A DNA stretch of 64,000 nt, from positions 1 to 64,000 of the forward strand of contig LMVO01000034.1 in the NCBI GenBank assembly GCA_002287215.1. The letters are read 5' to 3'. Positions within the stretch are counted from its first letter, which is position 1. Each line of letters starts with the position of its first letter. This document shows, piece after piece, positions 44,700-53,603 of this stretch. The DNA comes from Methanocorpusculum parvum. Lineage in GTDB: Archaea; Halobacteriota; Methanomicrobia; Methanomicrobiales; Methanocorpusculaceae. The translations under genes and the position numbers were made by a program. The notes beneath the pieces were generated by a model. That model saw only the letters and a program-made list of their open reading frames with translations. It had not been told where the DNA came from and did no database searches.

Positions 44700-46090
44700 T
44701 TCTGATCAATAATCCGCAGTTTTCTTACTGCGTGGGAGCTTTTCGCGAAGTATGCCGAAAGGAAGAAGGTGAACTCCGGGGACCATATCTCTTCATTTTT
44801 GCGGATGGAATATCCCTCTTCCATCGATATCCTGACATGTTTTCCAATCGAGCCGGAGAGGATCTTCTGCTGATCGGCCAGAAGGTCATAGGCATGCGGG
44901 TATCTGCGGTCCACCTCGGTATAATATCTGTCTTCACTGATCCATGGTCCGGCAAATGGATTGCCTATGAGATATTTTTCCACGAACCTGTCTGCATTGT
45001 CATGCACCCAGACTGGCGGTCCGTTTCGAAGAGTGATCTTTGGCAGATCGGCAACCAGCAGTTCGAAGATGATCAGACAGTTATCTGTTCCCATCATCAC
45101 TTCTGCACGGTGAACCGGGAAGTCCTCTGTTTCGAGCTGGTTTCGTATTGACTCCATCGTTTTTCTCAACTGCGGAACGACGGTGTCGGGGACATAGGCC
45201 GGTGTTTTAAAAGAGAGAGCCAGCATTGTGGTCCCCCGCGTCTCCAGCACAGATCTGAACTCCTCTTTTGAGATCGACGTCGGCGCATCGGGAATGAAGT
45301 AGCATTGATCGGGTTTCGTGCAGTAATCTCTGGCAAGTTCGACGAACTCGGAGAAACGCGTGGGGGTAAGTGCCGCCGCCACGTTTCTGGTTTTGTCGGT
45401 CGGATCAATAACTATCAGCGGTTCGGAGAAAAGTTTTCTGACCGTTTTTTTATCAGGATAGAATCTCTCGATATCGATGACCTCTCCGTAACGGAACGTC
45501 GATGCTGCCTGAAGAAGTTCCGTGAATCCTCCATATGCGAGAATCAGCAGTTCGCAAAGGTATCCGGAGAATCCGCCGGTCATATGGTCTGAACCATAGA
45601 CACCCCCGCCTTTTGTGAACTGTTTCAGGAGAAGAACATCATCACGCAGACCGCCGATCCGGTCAAGAAGATAGCGGGTATGAAACGGTGTCCGGTCAAC
45701 AGCGCACTGCATCTCGGCGGTCGAATCGATATGGTAGCAGGGGACCAGATCGACATCAAACCCCTCGATTACGGCATTCAGGTAAGGATGTTCAGCATAC
45801 TTCTCTTCGGAGGATCCCTTGAACATCTCTACAACTGCATATGCGGCGGCAAGTCCCTTTTCCTGCAGTTCCTCACGGGAGAGTGTTTTTGGAAACAGCA
45901 TGAATATGTCGATGTCTTTATCTCCGCGGACCCATGTTCCGCGGGCAACTGATCCCGTCATCATCGCCGGCACTCCAGCGATCCGGATCACTGCATCGAT
46001 GAGTTTTTGCCCCATCTCCTGAACTTCGCGCCGCTCCTTATCTGCCGGTCGGACGTTTAGTAATATCTCTTCCTCTATTGTGTTTCTCAT
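44696..46090 (-). CDS. cca: CCA tRNA nucleotidyltransferase, archaeal class I
   Basis: This protein has 464 residues from ATG 46090, where the start overlaps the thpR stop (ATGA); the longer frame is rejected. The nucleotidyltransferase motif GSVARGTWVRGDKDIDIF is near residue 40, with catalytic aspartates in DKDIDIF and a third in FDVDLVPCY. It adds CCA to tRNA 3' ends, needed because the tRNAs here lack encoded CCA. It overlaps the larE start by four bases. Confidence 0.95.
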   Translation of the reverse strand: MRNTIEEEILLNVRPADKERREVQEMGQKLIDAVIRIAGVPAMMTGSVARGTWVRGDKDIDIFMLFPKTLSREELQEKGLAAAYAVVEMFKGSSEEKYAEHPYLNAVIEGFDVDLVPCYHIDSTAEMQCAVDRTPFHTRYLLDRIGGLRDDVLLLKQFTKGGGVYGSDHMTGGFSGYLCELLILAYGGFTELLQAASTFRYGEVIDIERFYPDKKTVRKLFSEPLIVIDPTDKTRNVAAALTPTRFSEFVELARDYCTKPDQCYFIPDAPTSISKEEFRSVLETRGTTMLALSFKTPAYVPDTVVPQLRKTMESIRNQLETEDFPVHRAEVMMGTDNCLIIFELLVADLPKITLRNGPPVWVHDNADRFVEKYLIGNPFAGPWISEDRYYTEVDRRYPHAYDLLADQQKILSGSIGKHVRISMEEGYSIRKNEEIWSPEFTFFLSAYFAKSSHAVRKLRIIDQK

Positions 46091-46617
46091 AATCTCACCC
46101 GCGCAAGTGTGGAATATATTGATCCTTTTGAGGTTAATGTGCTCTGTTTCAGGAGTATCTCCCCGATCTGGCATGTGCCAAACTCTCTGTTCTGCAGGAT
46201 CTCCGTTTTATCCGCGAGATCGGGCGTATACTCTTTTATGCGGGCAAGGGTGATATGGGGGGTGAACGGGCGTGCTTCTTTGGGAAACCCAAGCGGGAGC
46301 AGATATTCGTCGATTTGTCTTGCAATATCCGCACAGCATCCCTGATCGGTAACTTCAGCTTTAATGACCCGCCTGCCGAATGTGCTGACCCGCGCTGCGG
46401 TCAACGAAAACGGGGCGCTCCTTACCTTTTCAAGAGCGGCTGCAATGTTTTGGATCTTACTCTCCTGGACCTCTCCCAAAAACTTGAGCGTGATATGCAT
46501 CTGATTTGCGGTCGGCAGTGTCAGACGTGCATTCGAACCCGAAAGTAACATCCCTGCCTCTTCCAGCCTGTTTCTCATCTCTTCTGCCGGTTCAACTGCT
46601 ATAAATACCCGTGCCAT
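46087..46617 (-). CDS. thpR: RNA 2',3'-cyclic phosphodiesterase
   Basis: This 176-residue protein is a 2H-family enzyme. Its two catalytic motifs are HITLKFLGE near residue 47 and HITLARIKE near residue 136. It opens 2',3'-cyclic phosphates at RNA ends; in archaea it is usually beside cca, as here. It heads the thpR-cca-larE-thiI unit. Confidence 0.93.
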   Translation of the reverse strand: MARVFIAVEPAEEMRNRLEEAGMLLSGSNARLTLPTANQMHITLKFLGEVQESKIQNIAAALEKVRSAPFSLTAARVSTFGRRVIKAEVTDQGCCADIARQIDEYLLPLGFPKEARPFTPHITLARIKEYTPDLADKTEILQNREFGTCQIGEILLKQSTLTSKGSIYSTLARVRL

Positions 46618-46718
46618 TCTAGGTGATTATTTGCCACTCATGCATTATGATAGTTACATTGGTCAAAAAAATTCCCACCTACCATTCTATAACCTCATAA
46701 CACGCATATGTACGAAGA

Positions 46719-48698
46719 ATGGAGGAAACAAAAACATTCGCGGAGTTCGCTATCTCTGAAGAACTACTTCAGGCGATAGGCGACATGGGATTTGAGGAGC
46801 CTACACCAATTCAGGCAATGGCAATACCACAGATTCTTGATGGGAAAGATGTAACGGGGCAGGCACAGACGGGAACGGGAAAAACGGCAGCGTTTGGGAT
46901 TCCAATTATTGAAAGGCTTGATCCAGATAACAAAAATGTACAGGCATTAGTTCTGTCGCCGACAAGGGAACTTGCAATACAGACAGCCGAGGAGTTCTCC
47001 CGGCTGATGAAATACAAAAAAGGACTCAATGTAGTCCCGATTTACGGCGGACAGCCGATCGAGCGCCAGCTTCGTGCCCTCAAAGGCAGTGTGCAGGTCG
47101 TCATCGGTACTCCGGGTCGTGTGATTGATCACATCAAACGCGGGACCCTTCACCTTGACTCGATCAGCATGTTCATTCTGGACGAAGCTGATCAGATGCT
47201 CGATATGGGATTCCGTGATGATATCGAGGATATCTTCCGTGATACTCCGAAGAACCGGCAGACGATTCTGTTTTCGGCTACTATGCCGCAGCCGATTCTG
47301 GACATTACCAGAAGGTTCCAGCATGATCCTCAGTTCGTGAAGATCACCCGCAAGGAACTTACGGTCCCTCAGATCGAACAGACTTATATTGAAGTCAGAG
47401 AGCGCGACAAGCTTGAAGCGCTTTGCCGCACTCTTGATATGAACAACCCCGAACTTGCGCTCGTGTTCTGCAATACGAAGAGAACGGTTGATGATCTCAT
47501 GAGCCGTATGCAGGCGCGCGGATACTTTGTGGAAGCTCTCCACGGAGATATGAAGCAGCAGCAGCGCGATCGCGTTATGGCACGCTTCCGGGCCGGAACC
47601 ATCGATGTTCTGATTGCAACGGATGTTGCAGCACGGGGTATCGATGTCGATGATGTGGACATTGTATTCAACTACGATGTTCCGCAGGATGTCGAGTATT
47701 ATGTCCACCGTATCGGCAGAACTGCCCGTGCGGGCAGGATTGGAAAATCCGTAACGTTTGTTGCTCCGCGCGAGATATACAAACTCAGGGATATCCAGAG
47801 ATATGCAAAGATCCAGATCGCCAAGACCCCTCTGCCGACCTTAGACGATGTCGCCGAGATGAAACAGCAGATATTCCTGGACAAAGTCCGCGATATCATG
47901 TCTGCTGGAAATCTCGAGTTGTATCTGCCTCTTGTCGAACAGCTTCTTGAAACCGAAACCGAGGCCGATTCAGAATCTGCAGCAGAAGTGACCAGTATCC
48001 AGGTCGCCGCAGCTCTTTTGAAGATGCACCTTGATTCGGGCAAGAATGCGGGTCAGAGTGAGGAGATCAAACCTCTTCAATCATCCCCCTCGATCTCGGA
48101 GAACGTTACTCCGGGTACTGTTGAGAACAGCGGTGCTGAACCGGGAATGGTAAGATTCAGGATATCTCTTGGTAAAAACCAGCAGATACGCCCGAAGGAT
48201 ATCGTAGGCGCCTTTGCAGGCGAGTGCGACATTCCCGGATCTTCTATTGGAAGGATCGATCTGTACAACAACTACTCGTATGTTGACGTCCCTCTGGAGC
48301 ATGCGAACCTCGTTGCCGAAGTCATGGGTTCCAAGACCATTCGCGGTCAGGAACTTGAGATCTCGATTGCAGCACCACGTACTGCTGAAGAGGAAGAACA
48401 TGAACGTGACCGGGATAAAGGCGGAGATCGGCGCGGAGGTTCCTCTGGCGGATACAGAAGCGGCGGTTCATCCAACTCAGGCGGAGATCGCCGCAGTTAC
48501 TCCAACAACCGCAGTGGGTCCTCTTATGGAAATCGCGGCGGAAGTAATTACCGCAGCGGTGACCGGAGCTCCGGAAGCGGCGAACGCCGCAGTTACGGCA
48601 GTTCAGGCAGCGGTGACAGAAGAAGTTTCAGCCGCGGAAGCAGCGGATCGGGTGCCCCCAGACGGGATTCCGGTCACGGTTTCTACGGAAGAGACTGA
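46719..48698 (+). CDS. DEAD-box RNA helicase with DbpA-type RNA-binding domain and RG/SG-rich tail
   Basis: This 659-residue helicase has the Q motif EPTPIQAMAIP, motif I AQTGTGKTA, DEAD in FILDEADQ, SAT in LFSATMP, and HRIGRTARAG in order. Around residues 470-560 a DbpA-type RNA-binding domain is visible (MVRFRISLGKNQQI; SSIGRIDLYNNYSYVDV). The last ~80 residues are repeats of Gly, Ser, Arg and Tyr. This layout matches bacterial CsdA/DeaD helicases, so acquisition from bacteria is plausible. It probably remodels structured RNA in cold or ribosome assembly. Confidence 0.92.
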   Translation: MEETKTFAEFAISEELLQAIGDMGFEEPTPIQAMAIPQILDGKDVTGQAQTGTGKTAAFGIPIIERLDPDNKNVQALVLSPTRELAIQTAEEFSRLMKYKKGLNVVPIYGGQPIERQLRALKGSVQVVIGTPGRVIDHIKRGTLHLDSISMFILDEADQMLDMGFRDDIEDIFRDTPKNRQTILFSATMPQPILDITRRFQHDPQFVKITRKELTVPQIEQTYIEVRERDKLEALCRTLDMNNPELALVFCNTKRTVDDLMSRMQARGYFVEALHGDMKQQQRDRVMARFRAGTIDVLIATDVAARGIDVDDVDIVFNYDVPQDVEYYVHRIGRTARAGRIGKSVTFVAPREIYKLRDIQRYAKIQIAKTPLPTLDDVAEMKQQIFLDKVRDIMSAGNLELYLPLVEQLLETETEADSESAAEVTSIQVAAALLKMHLDSGKNAGQSEEIKPLQSSPSISENVTPGTVENSGAEPGMVRFRISLGKNQQIRPKDIVGAFAGECDIPGSSIGRIDLYNNYSYVDVPLEHANLVAEVMGSKTIRGQELEISIAAPRTAEEEEHERDRDKGGDRRGGSSGGYRSGGSSNSGGDRRSYSNNRSGSSYGNRGGSNYRSGDRSSGSGERRSYGSSGSGDRRSFSRGSSGSGAPRRDSGHGFYGRD

Positions 48699-48765
48699 CC
48701 TTCCCTTTTTTTAATATTCATATTCTATTCGTCCGCTCGAGGATACCTTCATTATTTCCAAGCAC

Positions 48766-48918
48766 CTATAAGTAAAGAGTTTTCAAGGGTACTCCTGAAG
48801 AAACTTCCCGGTCTCATCTATGAAACCGGCGGTCTGCGGGATGGACAAGAATATTGCGGGGACTCACCTCCCCTGAGTCTTGTCCGGAGTGCAGTGAACC
48901 TCAAAAAGGTGAACAAAC
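48766..48918 (+). ncRNA. Structured leader upstream of L30e (candidate)
   Basis: A TATA-like CCTATAAGT (about 48766-48775) is followed by about 125 bases before the L30e ATG. The leader can fold into CCGGT/ACCGG (48811-48832) and GGACAAGA/TCTTGTCC (48842-48885), with GACTCA/TGAGTC nested inside. L30e-family proteins bind kink-turn RNA, so autogenous control is conceivable; no kink-turn was proven. Confidence 0.4.
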
Positions 48919-49209
48919 ATGGATTTCAACTTATCTTTAAGAAGAGCAATGAAAACCGGCGAGGTAACCCTCGGCCAGAACTCTGTTGAGAAAATCGTTG
49001 CTGAAAACAAAGCAGAACTCGTCATCATCGCCAAGAATGCCCCGGATAAAGTCCGTGCATTTCTTGCTGCAAATGAAAACGTTCCTCTCTATGAATTTGA
49101 CGGCAGCTCACGTCAGCTCGGCAAAGAATGCGGTAGAGACCACATGATCAGCGTGCTTGCGATCGTCAATGCAGGCGAATCCGACATCCTCTCCCTTAAG
49201 AGTGAATAA
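48919..49209 (+). CDS. rpl30e: Ribosomal protein L30e
   Basis: This 96-residue protein has the L7Ae/L30e fold, with KTGEVTLGQNSVEKIV and LVIIAKNAPDKVRAFL near the N terminus and the typical VPLYEFDGSSRQLGKECG. It sits in the large ribosomal subunit. It starts a two-gene unit with nusA; the usual flanking genes of rpoA and S12 are not beside it here. Confidence 0.94.
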   Translation: MDFNLSLRRAMKTGEVTLGQNSVEKIVAENKAELVIIAKNAPDKVRAFLAANENVPLYEFDGSSRQLGKECGRDHMISVLAIVNAGESDILSLKSE

Positions 49210-49211
49210 AT

Positions 49212-49685
49212 ATGAGTGAGATTACCATTTCCGAAGACGCCATGCGTATGATTGCCCAGTTCGAAAATCTCACCGGTGCGGGCGCAAGAGACTGTGTTGT
49301 CGATGATAAATTCGGCCGGATCCTCTTTGTCATCAATCCCGGAGAGATGGGACTTGCAATCGGAAAGAAAGGTGCCAGCATCAAGAAGGCATCTGACGCT
49401 TTCGGTAAGAAGGTCGAGGTCGTCGAATACAATCCGGACAAGGTTCAGTTTATCAGAAACTGTTTCCTCCCCGTCCAGGTACAGACCGTCACCTTCGAAG
49501 AGGATGAAGAGGAAAATACCGAAGTCGCCTACATCGAAGTTGCAGACGCCGACCGCGGTCTTGCAATCGGAAAAGAAGGCAGAAACATCATAAAAGCAAA
49601 GAAACTCGCGTTCCGCCAGTTTGATATCGCCAATGTCGAGCTCAAACAGGAAGAGGAAGAAGAGTCTGATGAGGATGAGTTATAA
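49212..49685 (+). CDS. nusA: Archaeal NusA transcription factor
   Basis: This 157-residue protein consists of two KH domains. The GxxG loops are EMGLAIGKKGASIKKA near residue 47 and DRGLAIGKEGRNIIKA near residue 121. The short archaeal form lacks the S1 and N-terminal domains of the bacterial protein. It should bind RNA during elongation or termination. The acidic end EEEESDEDEL is distinctive. Confidence 0.95.
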   Translation: MSEITISEDAMRMIAQFENLTGAGARDCVVDDKFGRILFVINPGEMGLAIGKKGASIKKASDAFGKKVEVVEYNPDKVQFIRNCFLPVQVQTVTFEEDEEENTEVAYIEVADADRGLAIGKEGRNIIKAKKLAFRQFDIANVELKQEEEEESDEDEL

Positions 49686-49745
49686 CCTCACCTCTTTTTT
49701 GAGATAATATCTTTCGAAGTCTGATTTATAAAAATCGGAACTGTG

Positions 49746-50375
49746 TTACTTTTCCGGATGTTTTTCCTGATATGCAGCTTCGGGACCCATTGCCAGAAGC
49801 TCCTCAAGTGTATTCACGTTTCTGAAACTTTCAAGATCGGGATCCACTGTTCGAAACATCTCCGGCGGTATCCGTTTTGTGTTCAGTGTATTCACCATGT
49901 CACGAAGTGAAAGAGATTCATGGTTTATGACGTATTCTCTGAGAGCTGATACCCGGTAAACGGCATGCAGAGGTTCGAGATCGGTGTTCTCCCACTCTGG
50001 GATGATCGCATCATACTCTTCAATATTCTCAAAAAGATAGTGTACGATGGGTTTGTGAATCGTGGGCATGTCGCACGCTGAGATGAACACCAGGTCTCCC
50101 TTGATCTCATTCAGACCTGCTGAGATCCCGCCGATCGGTCCGAGTCCGGGTTTTGTGTCCCATGTACATCGTACGAGCTCCGAAAGTCCGGAGAAATGCT
50201 CTGTCTGTTTTTTATTTTTTGCGACGATGACGATCTCATCGACAAGTCCCTCAAATGTCATGACAAGTCGCGAGATAAATGAACAGCCCCTGTACGAGAA
50301 CAAATATTTTTCGCGTCCGTTTACCCGCCGTGCCTCGCCTCCGGCCAGGATCATTGCTGATCTTTTTATCTGCAT
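49746..50375 (-). CDS. mobA: Molybdenum cofactor guanylyltransferase-like protein
   Basis: This 209-residue nucleotidyltransferase has the opening motif MILAGGEARRVNGREKYL and the metal-binding FISACDMP near residue 100. It matches MobA, which attaches GMP to molybdopterin, as used by formylmethanofuran or formate dehydrogenases. A related guanylyl- or cytidylyltransferase cannot be ruled out. It overlaps the upstream panE-like gene by ten bases. Confidence 0.85.
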   Translation of the reverse strand: MQIKRSAMILAGGEARRVNGREKYLFSYRGCSFISRLVMTFEGLVDEIVIVAKNKKQTEHFSGLSELVRCTWDTKPGLGPIGGISAGLNEIKGDLVFISACDMPTIHKPIVHYLFENIEEYDAIIPEWENTDLEPLHAVYRVSALREYVINHESLSLRDMVNTLNTKRIPPEMFRTVDPDLESFRNVNTLEELLAMGPEAAYQEKHPEK

Positions 50376-51280
50376 GAAAGCTCCTCTTTGAAATGTGTCA
50401 GATTTACGATCGTTTCATTTACCGGTGTGGAGATTTTGTGTTTTCTTCCAAGCATCACGATTGCCCCGTTGATATGATCGACCTCGGTTTTTCGGCCGGC
50501 CGTGACATCCTGATACATGGAGCAGAAATGTGCTGCAGTGGGTGGTATTTTTTTTGTTCTGAGGAATTCCAGATATTCGCCGGCTGTTTTCTGTACAAGA
50601 ACGACATTTTCTGCGCATGAAACCTCGAATGCCTCCTGAACAATGCTGGTGATGATGTTCCAGGCAGGTTCTTTGAGCAGTTCACCGTAGGGACATTCCA
50701 TGATGGCCCCGAGAGGGTTGAGTGAACAGCTGTATAATGCTTTTGACCAGATAACTCCTCTGATGTTATCGGTCGAACTTGCCCGCATACCTGATTTCTT
50801 GAAAATATCTGCAAGAATGTCGGCTTTTATGTCAGTTCCGCCCGGGAACCTTCCAAATACTGTCTCTCCTCCGTCGACTGATACAAACACTGCGTTGTCA
50901 GCTTTCCACTCAAATCCGGTTATGATCATTGCGCCAAGCACATGGTCGGTGTATTCGGCGATGATCTCCTCGTTTCCAATTCCGTTCTGAAGGCTTACGA
51001 CCTCTGCTTCGCCGAATAGATGATTGTACTGCTCACATATCTCCCTTGTGGCGGCAGCTTTGGTGGATATGATAATATAATCCCAGGTTTCTTTCGGCGG
51101 AACACTTCCGCAGGGAAACCGGACGTTTTCCTCTCCCCAGATCCCTGTCAGAAAAAAACCCTCGTTTTCTATAGATGTGCTGCATCTATCACGGCATACC
51201 GCAAAAACCTCGGCATATTTTGATAATTTTGCGGCGACTGACAGACCTACGGCCCCGGCGCCAAGTATTAATATCTTCAT
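50366..51280 (-). CDS. Ketopantoate reductase family protein
   Basis: This 304-residue protein begins with the dinucleotide-binding motif ILGAGAVGLSVAAKL. The NGIGNEE segment near residue 100 and the WSKALYSCSLNPLGAI segment near residue 184 hold the catalytic lysine/asparagine region of PanE. It may reduce ketopantoate in coenzyme A synthesis. As some archaea use an unrelated reductase, the family call is safer than the exact reaction. Confidence 0.82.
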   Translation of the reverse strand: MKILILGAGAVGLSVAAKLSKYAEVFAVCRDRCSTSIENEGFFLTGIWGEENVRFPCGSVPPKETWDYIIISTKAAATREICEQYNHLFGEAEVVSLQNGIGNEEIIAEYTDHVLGAMIITGFEWKADNAVFVSVDGGETVFGRFPGGTDIKADILADIFKKSGMRASSTDNIRGVIWSKALYSCSLNPLGAIMECPYGELLKEPAWNIITSIVQEAFEVSCAENVVLVQKTAGEYLEFLRTKKIPPTAAHFCSMYQDVTAGRKTEVDHINGAIVMLGRKHKISTPVNETIVNLTHFKEELSCR

Positions 51281-51486
51281 TTGTTCTTACTCTATTGTCT
51301 CTAAACCACATTAAAAGAAAGGTTTTTCTAAGGAGTTTTTTGCTTTGTTTCCGGATACAGAACATCCAAATTATTTCAATAAATTATACCAAAAATTCTT
51401 AAAACATATTTAATGTATATAATATTTATAAATATTATATTTTACAATACGATTAATTAATAATGGAGATACACTAACATACTTGT

Positions 51487-52701
51487 ATGCAGAAAAAGCT
51501 GATTCTTATTTTCATGGCTCTCGTTATGTGTGTCATGGTAGTTTTTACCGCAGGATGCACCGAGACCGGCAACGAGAATGCCACCGTTGAGATCCTCTAT
51601 ACCGGAGCAGGAACCATGCCCGGACTTCTCGCTACCGGCCAGATCGACGGTTACATCAACTGGCAGCCTTTCATTGCCGTTGCCTTAGAGGGTGACATTG
51701 GAAAAGTGGTATCCTACAGTCAGGATTTACCACCTAAAGGGACCTGGACCGATCATACCTGCTGTGTGTTCGGCGCCAATTCCAAGGCATTGGAAAATCC
51801 GGATGCTGCAGCAAGCCTTTCGGCTCTGATGATCCTTGGAAACAAATATATCAACGACTATCCGGACAATGCCGCAGCTTTGACTGCAGACTGGCTTTTC
51901 TCCAGTCAGAACATGACTTACGGAAATGTGATCGTCAGTTCAACTGATGTAATGAAGACCTCGATTCCGACGATCAAGTTCTCCAGCGAAATCACTGACT
52001 CGTGGCTGAACAGCAATGAGGCGTTCATCCAGTCACAGCGCGATCTGGGTATCGTTACCGCCAAGCTCGCTTCGACCACAACGGACGAATCTGCAGCTCT
52101 CCTTTACGACTTTGGTCCGTATGACTCAGCAGTTAAACAGATCGAAAGCAAAACCTTCGTCACTCCTGCTGCGACCTCGACCATATCGATCGGGTATCTG
52201 CCAAGCGATCACGATGCGCCTTTGTTTGTTCTTTTGAAGGACTGGGAGTACTTCAAGAGTGCCTACAACTGTTATCTGAAACCCGTCACGGAGAAAACCG
52301 GAAAGATCACGGACGCAGAACTCTACATCAACGGTCAGAAGGTTGCCAATGTCAAACTCATCGAAGGAACCGGCGGACCTCAGCTGATGACGCTTCTCCA
52401 GCAGAATGCAATTCAGTATGCACTCGCCGGCACCCCGCCGTTTATCAGTGCAGTCGATAAGAGTACCGGTGATATGGGTCTCAAGATCCTCTCGCCCCTT
52501 ATGCTTGAAGGCTCAGGACTTGTGGTCTCGACCTCTTCCCCGGCAAACGACTGGGACGGGTTTGTTGCCTGGATCAAAGCACGAAGCGCCGAAGGGAAAA
52601 ATGTGGTTCTTGGTGACCCTCAGCTCGGGTCTATCCAGGACGTTCAGCTGAAGTCCGCTCTTGAATATGCCGGCATAGGCTACGTGGTTAAATCCGCGTA
52701 A
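51487..52701 (+). CDS. ABC transporter substrate-binding lipoprotein of NMT1/SsuA type, with apparently permuted halves
   Basis: This protein has 404 residues and a lipoprotein signal ending in TAGC at residue 24. Family members normally start with a strand like IGYLPSDHDAPLFV and have the EILYTGAGTMPGLLATGQIDGYINWQPF region in the second half. Here the order is reversed: the ILYTGAG... lobe is at residues 36-61 and the IGYLPSDHDAPLFV lobe at residues 235-248, ending with QLKSALEYAGIGYV. The two ends would join into a normal chain, as expected for a circular permutation. It should bind sulfonate, nitrate or a related compound, and lies upstream of its permease and ATPase genes. Confidence 0.8.
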   Translation: MQKKLILIFMALVMCVMVVFTAGCTETGNENATVEILYTGAGTMPGLLATGQIDGYINWQPFIAVALEGDIGKVVSYSQDLPPKGTWTDHTCCVFGANSKALENPDAAASLSALMILGNKYINDYPDNAAALTADWLFSSQNMTYGNVIVSSTDVMKTSIPTIKFSSEITDSWLNSNEAFIQSQRDLGIVTAKLASTTTDESAALLYDFGPYDSAVKQIESKTFVTPAATSTISIGYLPSDHDAPLFVLLKDWEYFKSAYNCYLKPVTEKTGKITDAELYINGQKVANVKLIEGTGGPQLMTLLQQNAIQYALAGTPPFISAVDKSTGDMGLKILSPLMLEGSGLVVSTSSPANDWDGFVAWIKARSAEGKNVVLGDPQLGSIQDVQLKSALEYAGIGYVVKSA

Positions 52702-52841
52702 CCTCACTCACAATTTTTTGTTCTCTTTTTTCGGCATGTTTCTTTGGTTATTCACGCCGGAGTACCGGGGTAAAACAAGTAACACATTTGATATCCTGTA
52801 ACATGTACATACATAAAAGAGGATGGTGAATAACAAAGATC

Positions 52842-53603
52842 ATGAAATGGTACATTAAGCTGATACTTCCGGCACTTGTTCTTGTCATGTGGGAGGTTGC
52901 GGCAATTCTGATGAACAATGCATACATCCTCCCCCGGGTGGAAAACGTCCTTGCTGTTTTTCTGACGCCGTTTGCCGACCTCTACGGATGCGGAAGTCTG
53001 ATGGAAAACAGCTGGGTCAGTATTTACCGGGTAACGCTTGGTTTTATCATCGCCTGTCTGATCGCAGTCCCGCTGGGTATCATTCTCGGCCGGTATCCGG
53101 TTCTTGAACAGTTTTCCGACAGTCTGATCCAGATCCTGCGCCCGATCCCTCCTATGGCGTGGGTGCCTCTTTCTCTCGCCTGGTTCGGTCTGGGGCTTAC
53201 TCCTATCGTGTTCATTATCGTGATAGGGTGTATCTTCCCTATCCTTGTAAACACGATCGACGGTGTAAAGAGGGTCAAGAAGAGCTGGGTCGAAACAGCC
53301 AGGATCTATCAGGCAAATGAACGCCAGATCATCACGAAAGTACTCGTCCCCGCGGCAGGTCCCGCCATATGGAACGGGCTCCGTGTGGGATTTGGGATCG
53401 CCTGGATGAGTGTTGTCGCAGCAGAAATGATGCCGGGTACCGTTTCCGGTCTTGGCTATCTCATCATGTATACGTACAACTGGGGCCAGGTCCAGATGGT
53501 TATCGCCGGTATGATCGCTATTGGTATCATAGGTATTGTTATGGACCAGTTCTTCCAGTATGTTCTGCGGAAAAAGTTTGCCTGGGAGGTGCTTGACAAA
53601 TGA
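52842..53603 (+). CDS. ABC transporter permease (SsuC/TauC/NrtB type)
   Basis: This 253-residue protein has about six hydrophobic segments. The EAA loop is seen as ETARIYQANERQIITKVLVPAA, in parts, followed by AIWNGLRVGFGIAW. An RPIPPMAWVPLSLAWFG segment is the usual sulfonate/nitrate permease feature. It forms the membrane channel with the ATPase coded by the next gene, which overlaps it by four bases. The substrate-binding gene ends 140 bases before it. Confidence 0.93.
   Translation: MKWYIKLILPALVLVMWEVAAILMNNAYILPRVENVLAVFLTPFADLYGCGSLMENSWVSIYRVTLGFIIACLIAVPLGIILGRYPVLEQFSDSLIQILRPIPPMAWVPLSLAWFGLGLTPIVFIIVIGCIFPILVNTIDGVKRVKKSWVETARIYQANERQIITKVLVPAAGPAIWNGLRVGFGIAWMSVVAAEMMPGTVSGLGYLIMYTYNWGQVQMVIAGMIAIGIIGIVMDQFFQYVLRKKFAWEVLDK

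Noticed and set aside
48214..48714. Alanine/threonine/valine-rich frame overlapping the end of the DEAD-box helicase
   Set aside because: It is the shifted reading of the Gly/Arg/Ser repeat tail and has no start signal.
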